Below, piece after piece: positions 14,301 through 27,500 of a stretch of DNA of 64,000 nucleotides. The notes below the pieces were generated by a model. It had not been told where the DNA came from. It worked only from the letters and a program-made list of their open reading frames with translations, and made no database searches. How positions within the stretch are numbered: the stretch's first letter is position 1; each line of letters starts with the position of its first letter. This DNA is from Cymodocea nodosa (Eukaryota; Streptophyta; Magnoliopsida; Alismatales; Cymodoceaceae), in the NCBI GenBank assembly GCA_036874045.1, contig CM072344.1, positions 15,410,501-15,474,500 on the forward strand, read 5' to 3'. The position numbers were made by a program, and so were the translations under genes.

Positions 14301-14434
14301 AAACTCAATGTTTTGCTGTGGATGTTGGACATAGAGAAAGTACCGTTAGTCGATGCAACCGTGGAGCGGCGGCGGCAGGAGCGGCGAGAGGAGAGGTTGA
14401 CGGCGGGAAGAAGACGGAGCTGTAGACTGGCCAT
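11331..14434 (-). CDS. SRX: Sulfiredoxin, plastid/mitochondrial type
   Basis: ATP-dependent reductase that repairs the over-oxidised (sulfinic) active-site cysteine of 2-Cys peroxiredoxins; plant SRX acts in plastids and mitochondria. Five exons on the minus strand with continuous phase: 14434-14248, 13496-13345, 11669-11636, 11526-11433, 11346-11331, giving 160 residues. The first ~70 residues are Ser/Arg-rich and resemble a transit peptide. The core runs GPMILEIALDKIRRPLMRT, then DVLEVEGVYYGFSGCHR, then EAHQRLGLPTIRCK, and ends ETLRHHLR as in Arabidopsis SRX. The catalytic Cys is residue 129 in FSGCHR. Exons 3 (34 nt) and 5 (16 nt including the stop) are very short and easily missed by gene finders. 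The exon 1 donor (GTCCTT at 14247) is weak but is the only one found that keeps frame and family sequence. A (GA)n tract lies just upstream of the start. Confidence 0.93.
12951..12986. repeat. GA / poly-G low-complexity tract in SRX intron 2
   Basis: A 16-base G run (12957-12972) flanked on both sides by short GA repeats, within the ~1.7-kb intron between SRX exons 2 and 3. It would be C-rich in the transcript. The length is likely unstable. Confidence 0.85.
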
Positions 14435-14481
14435 TTTTCTCTCGACCAGAACCAGAAGCCGGCCACCACCGGAGACTTAGA

Positions 14482-14484
<3 letters not shown>

Positions 14485-14524
<40 letters not shown>
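14485..14524. repeat. (GA)n microsatellite in the SRX 5' leader or promoter
   Basis: About 20 GA units beginning 51 bp upstream of the SRX ATG, reading as (CT)n on the SRX sense strand. CT-rich tracts are common in plant core promoters and leaders. Whether this one lies in the transcript is not visible. Confidence 0.9.
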
Positions 14525-14528
<4 letters not shown>

Positions 14529-14592
14529 TTTTGACCTTTTCTTTTAAAGAGTTAAATGCGAGAGTTAAAAATCTGATTTTTTTTAAGGACAA

Positions 14593-17500
14593 AGAAAAAG
14601 AAAGATTTTTTTTTTTAAAAAAAATGATAAAAATTAGTTTTAATTTTATTATTATTTATAATTTTGTATTTGATAAAAAATGATGAAAATTAAAATTTAG
14701 GTGTTTATGCATAGAAAATATTGAAAATTAAAATTTATGTCTTTATACATGTGACACAAAATAATTTAATTTAATCTTTATATCACTTAATTAAACCACT
14801 TAAATTACCTAAATCACTTAATTAAATTACTCATATTACTTAATTTAATTTCCTAAGTAATATTTAATTCACTTATTTTTAATTCTTAATTAAATCCTTA
14901 ATCACTCAATTAAATCTTTAATTCTTCATTTAAATCTAATTACTAAATTTAATCACTCTTAAATAGAACTTTCAATGGGTTGAAAATGAAATTTGTAGTT
15001 ATAAAGTTGAAAAATCTAAAAAATTTCATCTTTTACATCTTAGGTAGGGTTTGCGTACTTAAGATTGAAGAAAAATGAATTTAAATTCTATTTAATTTTA
15101 GAACAAAATGTGTTTACACACTTAGAATTTTAATTTTGTGAAGAAATGAAATTTTGGGTTATAATGTAAATTCTTATTTTAAGAGGTATGAAATTCATTT
15201 CTATCTTAAAAAATTCTTACATACCCATCAATTATTGATAAATGACATATGAACATCTAATGTTACTATTATATAATATGTTAATTGATTAGTGTAATAA
15301 TTTTTTAAATTAGTTATATCTTTATTAACTACTTGAATTAATTAATTAATTATAAATTTATTACATTATTATCATATATAAATATAAAATTTTAATTTTA
15401 TTCTATGTGCAAACATCTAAATTTTAATTTTCATTTAATTCTATAAAATTTCAATTTCATCGTAATTTTAATTCTATGCAATTCTAATTTTAGGTGCACA
15501 AATAGATTTTTAGTAGGAACTTTTTTTTAAAACTATCCAAATATATAAATCCTAAGAAAATTAGGAAAATTTTTACAAAATTTTTCTTTCCCTCTTTTTT
15601 TAGGAATATAAATAACCCTTAAATATATATCAACTTAACACTTGAAAGTTTGCCTCAGCAATGGTAAGCAATTTTCTACCTTGATATAAAAAAAAATCAA
15701 CTTAAAAATTATGAATAATGTAGATTATATTCAAAACAAATATTTACAAAAGAAAAACATTTGTTTGTTACATATGTGATATTTATCGTTAATGCATTTG
15801 AAATATTTTTAATTATAACTAGCTATAATCCTATTTTTACATTATTTAAAATTAATAATCTCATAATTTAAATCTACCTATTTGTTTTAGATGTAATTTT
15901 CATATTCAAATCCTAAACACCCACAACATTTTTAATCATGAGTACCTACAGTCTTATTTTCCCATTGTTTAAAATTAATAATGTCATAATTCAATTCTAT
16001 CTGTTTCTTTCAAATCATAAAGTAAGCATATATGATATTTTTAATTGTGAGAATTTACACTCCTATTTTTTATAACATTTTTAACATACAATCTTCATTT
16101 CCCATTGTTTAAAATTAATAATTTTGTAATTTAAACCTAACAGATTTTACTTTGATTCTTATAATTTTTACTCATACAATATTTTTAATTCTAGGACAAA
16201 AATGTTGTTGTCAATTGTCGTTAATGTCAGATCGAGGACCTTGTGAGGAAGGATGATTATCTCAACTTTTTGTGGTTGACATTTAAATGCCAACATTTTC
16301 ATTTTTTTAATTTTAACTCTGAGTACGGTTTAAACCTAACAGATTTTATTGGATTTAAGTTGGGCTGGGCTGGACCGAGATCTTGAACTAACCTTTTTTT
16401 TTTGTTACTTATTATTTTTACGGAAATCTTGCGCTACATTATATTACAGGGTGTTTTTATTCGTATAAGGCGTTATTTGATTCGGTGGTGGTCGAGATTT
16501 TTGTCCATAATTTAAGGTATTCAAAAATCTGTAAATTTATGATCGTACGAATTTATATTATTTATAGATATTTGGATTTAATAGTTTGAGATAAGATTCC
16601 GGCATAAATTAACATAATGATTAAATTATAAATATATTACTAAATTTTAATAATTCATATAAATTATATTATTTAAATAATTGTTCATAGCATTTTAAAT
16701 TAATATTAACTATTATATGTAATACCTTAAAATAGGTTATATTATTTATGTTAATTATTAATTTTAATGATGATTGTTAGTATTTATTAATCTATCATTT
16801 ATTATATGTTATTATATTTGATTACTAGTGCAAGAGGTTGGTTGTGAACTTCTTTGGCCATTTTGATGTCCTTAGGTTTGAATCAAATTAATAAGATGGT
16901 GTGTGGAATTAAACCTAAATGGGCATGTACACTAGTGTGACTCCCTTTTTTTTTTTCTGTTATTATGGAATAAAATTTTTTGATTTTTTTTTTTCTCACA
17001 CAATTGAAAAGATGAAAAGATAAGAAAATTGGAACCTAGATCAGATGAGGAGACTATAGATAGAAGAGGAAGATGCCTAACCAAGACCACAAAATCAAAC
17101 AAACCCTAATTCTATATATGGTTAACTCAAAATCTTCAAACAAATCCTAAACTTTCATTTAAAATCCTCAAATCTGATTAGGCACCAAAAGGGAATAAGG
17201 GAAGTAAAATTAATGAACCAATTAAAAAAAAAAAGGAATTAATGATCCTTGATTTTAAATTCTGAATTCTACTTTCATGGTTATCATGTTCATGCTGATT
17301 GCCTTAGTACTTACTGACTATAATATAAACTGGTAGAATTCCTGTTGCCATCTGTTTAATAAATCTTGTAGTTCTTAATGAAGTATCAATTACATGCTCT
17401 TCACAAATACTAAATCTGTCAGAAGTTTCAACACAACATACAAGTATTGATTCCAACATTGTAATTGACAAGCACGTTTGATAATATGCATTTGATAACT

Positions 17501-20500
17501 TTAGAAAGGGAGAATAGTGACACTTTATATTATATTTGTTTGCATGTTGGTTTGGTAAAGATTTTTTTTTAAAAAAAAAAGGGGAAGAAACGTTCTGAAT
17601 CAAAATTTTATAAGCAGACTTAATAGACATGGAATATTCTTCTTATCAAATTTCAGTATTTTTTTGTAGAATGTGGTAATTGCAATGATAATAAATTTCA
17701 AGCAGTCATGATTGACAGTTGTCATTAGTTTATTATTGTGTCTTGAGATTAGACATTGTTATATATGATGAGTCCTTTAGTAGAACACTAAAACAATCTT
17801 TGTTTTGTATCTATTGCTAAGATAAGTCATTTATTTTCACGTAAGCTTTACAGTCAACAAATTTTATATTAATTCATCTAAATTATAGTATGGATATCTA
17901 CAATATTATTAGTCATGAGTGCTTATAATAAAATTGAACTCTTAATCATTTCTCTTAGCTTAGAAAACGAAATTACCCATTAATCAAGATGCTTTCATTT
18001 ATCAGGGAAGGATGACCATTTCAGCAATGTTGTGAACAATGAAAGTTGAACTTAGGAATAATAGACTTCAATCTTCTTATACAATTGTGAAGATCATATC
18101 AATCCAGCTGCATTACATGACATCCTCTAAATAAAAATGAGCACAGAGCCCTTTTTTCTCTCTTTATTTTCAACCCTTGACCAAAGGCTGCACAATTGTT
18201 GCTTGTTACAATACAATGGTTTGATGTATGATTCATTGTTAATATCACATGTCAACAAGTGGTTATCTTTATTTAATGCTTTAAACCTCCCAATTGGTTG
18301 ATGTGAAATATTTTATTTTAAAACCAATTAATAATGAGTAGAAGAGTAGATGATGTATTAACTTAAGATATATCTTATGTATGTAACCCTATTTTGATAT
18401 TATGTGAAATATTTTATCTCAAAATTAATTGATAATTAATGAATCAAAAGATTCATCATATATATATATTAGTTCAAGTTTTATTCTTTTCATAATAAAT
18501 TATACACACAAGAAATAGCAAGAGTTAATAAGAACTTGCAATAGAAGAAAGCCTTTTTATACTATTAAGAAATTAATGTAAATAAGCATTACCATTCTTT
18601 TATTTCCTGCTGAACTGTAGATTACTTGCACCAGACATTATCATAATAACATATTGCTCATAAAAGTTAACTAAAAATCAATAAATGCAGCACATCCAAC
18701 TCCCCCTCATGACATTAAATTATGTCTACATGGCCTGTTTTGTATTTTTAACAAGTGGTTAACATCATGAAAGGTTCATATTTTATAATTAGTTTGAAGT
18801 CAAATCAAATGGTTAAATTGTTTAGAAATTTATTTTCCCCCCAAAAGTATTTTTTAAAAGGAAAATTAAATGGTACCCATTATATATTTAAAATAGAAAT
18901 AACCTTTTTTCTTAATACTTACAAGTGTTTATTTTTAGATATGTCTTATTGTTCATGTATCTGAATTAATGTTCAAATTTAAAGGTGTTCTTTACCCATA
19001 AATTCTTCCTTTTCTTTTCTAATACAAAATTGGAGTTTCTTATCTTATGCATCCCAAATTTCAATGCATTAAGATCTATTTTGAAGATGAATGGACATTA
19101 AAAATGCAATTTGATAATGATCACAATGTGGAGATTTTAGTATACCAAACTAATAATAATAGCATCAAAATTCAAAAAACTATTAATGGATGTCCTAGAA
19201 GACAAAAAAATACACCAAAAAAATGTTGGCACCATCAATTTAATTAATATTTTATTTTAAAAAATATAATTAATTATATAGGTAGATAATCTATAATATA
19301 ATCTACTATTTAGTAAATTTTCTCATTAATCTGAATTATATACTATTATATATTTGCTTAAAAATTAATAGTTAAAACTTGACAAAAAAAAAGTGCTGAA
19401 TTTTTAGAATTTTGGATCAAAATCAATATTTATTTAACTTGTGTAAAATTTTTACCATGCATTTATAATTATCTAGTAATGAAAATTGTAAGATTGCTTT
19501 GACCCTTTCATGTATCTGTATGAAAAAATATATAAAATTAAAATACTAATAAAAAAATTGCTTAATATATATTCACCACTAAGAAGAAATCCATTCTTTA
19601 TATATATATATAAAGTAAACGAAGTGCCATGCATGCACACACCCACAAGAAGGAAGAAGCGTAGGCCTTCTACAACAAGCATTTAAAAAAAAGAAAAAAA
19701 TATAAATGTAAGTTTTCACAGTATTTTTATTGTAGTTATTTAAAAATAATATATAAAATTTATTTTTAATATATCGTTTTATCTCTTCCATAAATTACAA
19801 AGATATATTTCACTTCACTATTTTTAACCTGTAGATCAGATTTAATATCATAAAATAACATATAAAAATTAAATTCGATGTACCATTTTAAATATTCATA
19901 AAGAAAAAATACCGTAAGTTCCAAGAAAAAAAAAAGGATTCTTTAGAAAAATCATTGAAATTTGTTTCTCGTATTATTTACGAAATCTGATTTAATAATT
20001 ACGACAACCATGCGGCGGAATAAATAATTTATTGCTGAGAATTGGGTTTCCACTAATGGACGAGGAGGTGGAGGTGCTCACGATCAACTCCTCCATTTGA
20101 CAAAAATGCCCTCAAATGATTAATTTTAAATATTTCGTTTCTTATTGTAATTTTTGCGGAAGAGAAAAAAAGTAAATGTAAACCTAAAAATATTTGCCTA
20201 AATTAACGTCACATTCATGTGACTGATCCTAAATTAATTGTTTAAAAAATATTTAATTTTATGTAATTTGATTGAAGATTTGTCTATAAATAAAAACATA
20301 CGGAAGAAAAAGATTTGTGCGATCGATTTAAGTAGTGAACCAATTGATTAGTAATTGTGAGAAAATATTTAAATTTATCTAATTTAACCAAATAATTGAT
20401 TGTCAATAGAAGCACATCAAACATGTAATCGATTGGGAATAATAATATTTTTAATTTTTATCAATGTTCCAATATTGATGAACGCAAAAGTCATCAGTAT

Positions 20501-21430
20501 AAAAAAAGAGAGTAAAAAATGTAATTATTTGTGTACTTTTTTTTAGAAGAATTTTTTTTCCCATTTAATATTTTTGTGGAAAAAAAAAGAAAAACAAGCA
20601 ATGGAAAAATTGTGATATTATGACGTTATCTACTACGTACTATATTAAGCAAAATTCTTACGTAGACAAATAAATACAAGAAATTCCACCTGGTATGATG
20701 TTGAAAAATTACAAGAAAAAATTAATTTTCGTAGTCAAAAATTGTTTTTTTATTAAAATTTTATTATCTATTATGCATTTAAATGAATGATTTAAATATT
20801 TTATCATAAATACTAAAATAAATCTACAGTCCATAACACAACAGGTATTTCAAAAAAAAGGGTTAAATACAAATGTAAAAACACGTCTAAATTAATTATA
20901 ATAAGAGATCATTTTTGTTATCAATGAGAAAAGCAGAAGTATAATTAAGAATGACAAGATGAGATGTATTTGTAAGCGAGAGTAGATTATATAATTTATG
21001 ATGTTGGCAGGTGAAATAAAAGTAGACGATGTAATTTATGATATTTATAAATAAGAGTAAGTTGTGTAAACAAAAATCGAATAATTTATAACATTTGAAA
21101 ATAAAAATAAATAGATGTCATGTAATTCATAATGTTTGCACACGGAAGGATAAAAGTAAAGTTTACAAATTATAATCATATAATTTATAATGTTTAAGAA
21201 TAAAAGAAAATAAATATTATACAATTCACGACGTCAAGAGTAACGACAACTATTTTAATTTGCGTTTAATTTTTTTTTGGGTTAAAAAAAGTCCACTAGT
21301 ATTATTATTATTATTATTATAAAAAAGTACAAAAAAAAGTAATCAGTGTAAAAAATGAAGAATGGCAAAATCGAAATAAAAAGGAAATAGAAGGGTCAAA
21401 ATGCAGCAACCTTGAATTCAACCGTTCTGC
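14593..21430. other. AT-rich intergenic region
   Basis: Nearly 7 kb without a supportable gene. It contains a repeat with inverted ends (14680-15515), further copies of the dispersed AT-rich repeat (about 15780-16200), many A/T homopolymers and an (ATT)n run at 21300-21320. A segment at 16825-16960 has SINE-like features but is too weak to call. Confidence 0.6.
14680..15515. repeat. Putative non-autonomous element with inverted ends
   Basis: The block GATGAAAATTAAAATTTAGG followed by TGTTTATGCATAGA (14681-14715) recurs inverted at about 15400-15437. A related end motif GTGCACAAATAGATTTTTAG lies at 15494-15513. The interior is AT-rich and non-coding. A second, shorter relative sits at 37281-37530. 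This is compatible with a diverged MITE-like DNA element. Exact ends and a target duplication were not identifiable. Confidence 0.35.
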
Positions 21431-21441
21431 CGCCCTCCAGA

Positions 21442-21447
21442 TATAAA
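21442..21447 (+). promoter_or_regulatory. TATA box of the coiled-coil gene
   Basis: A clear TATAAA within ATATAAAAGGGGA, about 150 bp upstream of the ATG at 21595. The pyrimidine-rich leader that follows is typical of a plant 5'-UTR. Confidence 0.7.
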
Positions 21448-21594
21448 AGGGGAGACGAGACCGGCGTTTTTTTCCCTCCATGCTTGGTGTGGACTTTTCC
21501 TCTCGCCTCTTCTCGACCACCACCATCACCTCTTCCTCCTCCTCCCCCTCCGCTTGCATTCCCTTCCTCTGCTAAAGATCATTTTTCCGAGAAG

Positions 21595-24500
21595 ATGAAC
21601 AGTTTGATGAGATCCCTCGACAGGCGGTTCGCCTTCAGTCAAACAGGCGAGCCCGGTACTTCTTCCGCCTCTTGATTTGTTTCTGCAAGCATTTTCTTTC
21701 CTATGCGTGTATATAAATATATGTACACACATGATTTGGTCTGTTTTATGGTCTTGAGCTCGCGTTCCTCTTTCCTTACTTGAGTTTTTACAATTTTTTC
21801 CCTTTTAGAATGAGATTACATGAATAGATTACTCTGCGAGTCGTTCCTGGATTTTCTTCATCTGTTTCACTCCTTTTATATGGTCCTCCTCCTAGGGATT
21901 TGGTTCTGATTTTGTCATGCCACTGAATCCTTTTTTCTCACAGTTTCGAAAAAAATCAATAGTTTTTCTTCTATGGGAAGACTTTTTTGATGCTTTTCTT
22001 CTTTAAATTATGATTGGCGCTTGTAGTATATAGTTGCTGGATTACATGGCTTATTTCATCAGTTTGTTGTATTAAAGTGCCTCGATGGTTTCGGACTGCT
22101 CTAACTTATAATTTCAAGGGATTTCTTAGTGGTGATACTATGTTAATTTTCTGGTAGTATCTTGATTTTTTCTTATAAACATATGAAAAGGTGAAAGCAA
22201 CCGTATAGATTTGACTATTAGATGATTAGAAATACATCGTAAATTTTTTACTTTAATTAAATAAGTATCGTTCCTCGATCTAATGGTTTTAAAATTCAAC
22301 ACTTTTCTATAAGATTTCAACCATTGTTTTCTTAACTAAAAATAAAATGATGATTATAACTCAGATTAATATCAAAATTTAATATCATGGATTAATTAAA
22401 TATATAAATATTTTAAATTTAAAAAAATAAAATATTATTAAAAATGTGGTGCCACCCGGAAACTTTCTTGGTGACATGAACCTAAAAGTTTTAATGCATA
22501 AATTTTCTCTCTTTGTTAACGTAGAATCTTTAGTCATTATAACAAAATGTTTCGTGGGTGCCTGCCATCAGAAAACTGTTCCTGGCGGCACCCTTTTCTT
22601 AAATTATTTTATTTTGAGATTAACATTTATTTATATAATTATTTAACCTATATTATAATTTATATACTATGTATAAAATTTTCAGATTAATTTGAGTTGT
22701 GTTTGTTGTTATTTATTTCATTTATAAAAATCAATGGTTGAAATCAATATTTTCAAAACTAGACTGGAAATGAACCATACGACGTCATTACGATGTCATT
22801 TTTTTTACATTCACCGTCATGATGTCAAAAGGCAGTGAGAAATCTCATGCATCATATATCAAACTTTAAAATTTCAAAAGCGAACCATTCACTCACAACT
22901 TGATTATAAAAATAGTCTAATACTCAAATACATTAGTGGAAATTAACGGGTTCAAATAACACCATACACTTGTGGTTAACATCATAATAGATTTTATCAT
23001 GCCATCATGAATCTTCTTGTAAATTTATAAAAGACAGTGATTATTCAAAAAAAAATTGATTATGATAAAATAGTAAAAAAATTGATAATGATAAAGAAAC
23101 CATTGATTACTCAAAAAATACTGATTATTCAAACAGAACAATGATCATTCAAGAAAAATATTGATTATTAGAAAAACTCATTATTCAAAAAAATACAAAT
23201 AAAATTAATCAATCTTTTTAAGACCAATCAAACTGGTCGGTTTTAAGTCCAACAGGTCACCTTGGTCAGATCGTAAAAACAGTCCAACAGCATGTGGTGG
23301 TGTTGGACCAACAGGGTTGTCTGCTCACATTTGATTGATGGCTGGTCTGATCTAGTTCTTAAAATATTGGTTGAAATTTAACAAAAATTGTTTAATTCTA
23401 AGTCTATTAGATCAATGACTAATTGATTTAATTTAAGTAAAAATTAATATGCATCTATATGCATTAAATAATAAAATCTATACGGTTACTTTCACCCTTA
23501 TATGTATTTATAAAGAGAAATGAATGTGACTTTATGAAGCCTACATAGTATCATCATTAGAAAATTGCTCAAAAAAATTTAGCCTTTGGCTATATATTTT
23601 ACTTTTGGTACGATCTTTCACCACTTTTCTGAATTTTTATGTCTTCCCATGTTTTTCCAATTCTTGGGCATTTAACAGTGAAGAAAATGTACTTAACATG
23701 ACCTTGATGTATTTTGTTGTCTCATCTTGTTCCTACAATAACATGAAACATCACTTCCTTGTCCTTCAGATGATGCTCCTCAAAGTGAAGAGAATGTTAA
23801 AGGAAGCCCTGTGGAAACCCCTGCAAAAGATGTAAAAGATGAGGTTGAGCTTATGTTTCTATTGATTTTTTGACTGGAGTATTAATGGACTCATCTTTTG
23901 GTGGTTTGAATTCTAATAGTAAATTATTTATTGTAATGAAAATTATTACTTCTAAAACTAACTCAAACAGCTGAGTCAGCCAAGAATGGTGGTTTTACAT
24001 CTATCTTTCTAGGGTTGTCCCGTTGGAATTATCTTAAGTTCCTCCCAACCAATCACATGTACCCCCCAAAAAATAATACCAAGCTCAGATGTTAAGGAAG
24101 GTAATTACCTTTGATTAAACACATTTTAAGATTGAATGACTTATGCACTTTTGCAATCTTTCTTCCAGTCAATTTTCTGAGATCCTGTTTGGGCATTGGC
24201 CCGTAGCTCAGACAAACAGGAGGTGGCTTGAGAGCAGCCATCCCTTGAAGCAAGCATGGTAGGGCACTAAAACAGAAAGAGCATGAGATGTTCTGAACCT
24301 CAGGCTAATCATACTAGATTTTCTTTAGATCACGTAATTCCAATTGTTTCTCCACCTTTCTAGTATGAAAAACGTTGAATGTTGATATCTATTCCATTCT
24401 TAGATTGACAAATTCCAGCATAGCTGTATACTTCATGATTTTATTTCCAATGGTACGTTACTAAAATTGTAAATTCTGTCACATAAAGACCATTGGAATT

Positions 24501-27500
24501 TTCAAGGGAATATCAGACTTTGTTAGTCCAAAGGGCCAAACTCCATCTACTCATTTATCTTTCATTTGTTACTTTGCCGTTGAAATCTTCTTGCATTTTG
24601 TGTCCATCCATCAACAATCCATTTGGGAGTTCTAAAAGATGATATAACATTTTAGAAGCATAGGCTTATGAATAGTGACACTGACCTACCATTTGCTAAT
24701 GCTTGTTTATAGGGATCATATCACTGACTTATCGTTATTACCGCTATTCAATTTTGGGGGAGGAAATATCATTGTTGTTCTTAAAAGTTTCAGTTACTTT
24801 TCTAATTAATGCACCTAGAATGAGATAAAATATGTTTTGTTATTATGAGTGGTTGCTTTGAGAAACACCTGGAAATGAATAAATAAATCTTGCAAGAATT
24901 CTAGAACATACTTTTTCTTAAATTTATGGTTTTTATATAAAAGAGAAACCAATCATAATCCATAAAAAGATATATCCTAATGTGATTTGTGTAGAATGTA
25001 GATAAATATAAAAATCATTAAATTATAAGAACGTTCAATAAAAACATACATTACAAGAGAAGTACAGATAAGGCAAGAAAATATCGCAACAGTTGAAAAT
25101 GCAAGTGGGATCACAATGGTCTGAAATATAATATAATAATAATAATAATAATTCTCTAATTCAATAAAACATACATGTACGTGAAAGTTCTAACGAGGGT
25201 AATACGAGAAAATATAGCTCTGGAAAGATAATACAATACAAGACAAGATAGGTGAAGCACTGAAAGAGTATAATTTGTCAATTATAGAAAATTAACATTA
25301 GTGAACTCTGAAAAAAAATTCATGAAGCAGAAGCAAAAGCTGCTGCATATCGTGATACAGCAGTTCAAGCAAATGAAAGGGCTACTCTTTTTCAAGATCA
25401 GGTGGTTGAAACAACTAAAAGGGTGGCTTCACCGAAGTCAGAGCTAGATGATCGGGTTTCCCTAGAGAAAACAATCCATGATCTCAAAAGCACGATGCAA
25501 GAAACAGAAAACAAGTTAGTTGGTCAACAAAATCGTACAGCTGAAGCAAATGAGAGAGCTGAACTTTATAAAAACCAGGCACTGGAAGCAGCCAAACAGA
25601 TAGCATCGCTGAAGGCTGAGTTGGAAGCAAGGTCAAGGGCCTACAATGCTCTGGAGAAAACCAATATTCAGCTTAAAAGAGACATTTCTGAAAAGGAAGC
25701 ACTAGCTACATCTTACAAAGAAAAAATGGCTAATGCAAGTGACAAGATCGTATTATACCAAAACCAAGCAGTTGATGCAACAAAAAGGGCAGCACTGCTA
25801 AAGGTTGAGCTTGATACAGGTTCTTCATTGCGCCAGTCTCTGGAGAAAACTGTTAAGGAACTCCAGATAAGGGTTCAGGAAGCTGAAAAGAAAGTTGGGG
25901 AAAAATTTTCAGAAGAAGAATTGGCCAAGGATAACTTGAAAGAGGAACTGGAAGAACAAAAGGCTAAGGTTGTAAAGTTAGAGGAGATGCTTGAGACTGC
26001 TAGGGTTGAAAAGGAAGAACTTGCAGAACAACTAACTTTGCATACTAAGTTTGTATCAGAACAAAAATCTAGAGAATACGATGCCCATTCAGATGGGTCA
26101 CGCCATAACAGGGAAACTGAAGTTAAGCTTGTTGAAGTTACACAAGAGCTCAAACTGAGGGATTCTGAGGTTAAGGACTTGAAGGATAATTTGCACTCTC
26201 TTGAGTCTCAGGTAAGTGAAGCAACAAACAATGCAGAAGCAGCAAAGACTCAATTAGATGAGGCTCTGCAAGAAATAAAGAAGTTGGATGGCATAAGACT
26301 GCAACTCCAAGGCAAAATTAGCCATTTTGAGTCTGAGAAGGAAGGTTTGGCCAGCACAAACTTGAAGCTGTCACAAGATATGACACATTATGAAACTAAA
26401 CTAAGTGATATCCAAGAAGCATTTGAAGCCGTGCTGGAAGACAAAGAAGAGATGGTTAGGGAACTTGATTCTTCAAGAAAGACAATCGAGGATCTAAGGC
26501 AACATCTTTCTGCTGGAGGAGAAAAACTTCAATCCCAGGTTAGATTTCATGTCTGTGATGTAGATTAGTGGCCATTGCTTAATACATGGTTGGAAATCAG
26601 GCCATTCAATTGTGCATGTCATTTTATAATTTTTATAAGCATGTTAATTTTCCCATATACCAAGTGTAACAACATTTTTTTGCAGGTATCTTCTGCCATG
26701 GATGAAAACAATCAGATCAATGAAATTCATCAGACAACAAAGAAGGATCTCCAGGCAACAATTAGTGAATTGGAAGAGAAACTAAGTGAACAAAAGGAAA
26801 AGGAAAGTTCTTTAAATGCTCTTTTAGACAGCCTCCAGGCTGATGTCTTGGTGAAATCAGAACTACAAGCTAAACTTGAACAACAGTTGTCTGTAATGGA
26901 CAAACAATTCAAAGCAGAGGTGATGTTTCAAAACAAAGTAGGGAATGCTTTGGAATCAAGTTTCAGCTTAACAATCAACATACTTTGGTCCTCACTATCT
27001 CAATTAATTTACATTTTATTTGACACAACCTCAACTATGTCATCTCAGGCAAATAATAATCCCATACTACTACTCTCTGCATATGTGTTTAAAATAAGTT
27101 TATAAATCACAATCTTTATACAATGATTACATTGTGGTTCTATGTCTATTTTCTGGGTGTCTTTTTTAAATACAATTATACTTGAAGCATTTACTCATTG
27201 CTGAAAAATTTTCTTCTTAAATTTCATAAAATAACAGAAGGAAGAACTCTTAAAGAAGGATCTGGAAAGGAAAGTTTCCTTGGAACGACATCGCGGTGAA
27301 ACAGAGGCTAAAACTCAACATGTGCAATTGCAGGAGAAGCAAATTGAAGAGCTTAAGAAAATGCAGATATCCATGAATCCAGCACGTGGGAAGGACCATG
27401 TCGAATGTGAACATGTGGAATTTCTAGGGAAGAAACTTGAAAGCCTTGAGAAGAAAGCACAAATAGACGAAGCACTCAATAAATGGGAGGTGGAAGCCTC

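Noticed and set aside
16825-16960. SINE-like segment with A-box-like (GGTTGTGAAC) and B-box-like (GGTTTGAATC) motifs followed by a T run
   Set aside because: Motifs are weak, spacing is approximate, and no target duplication or second copy was found in the window.
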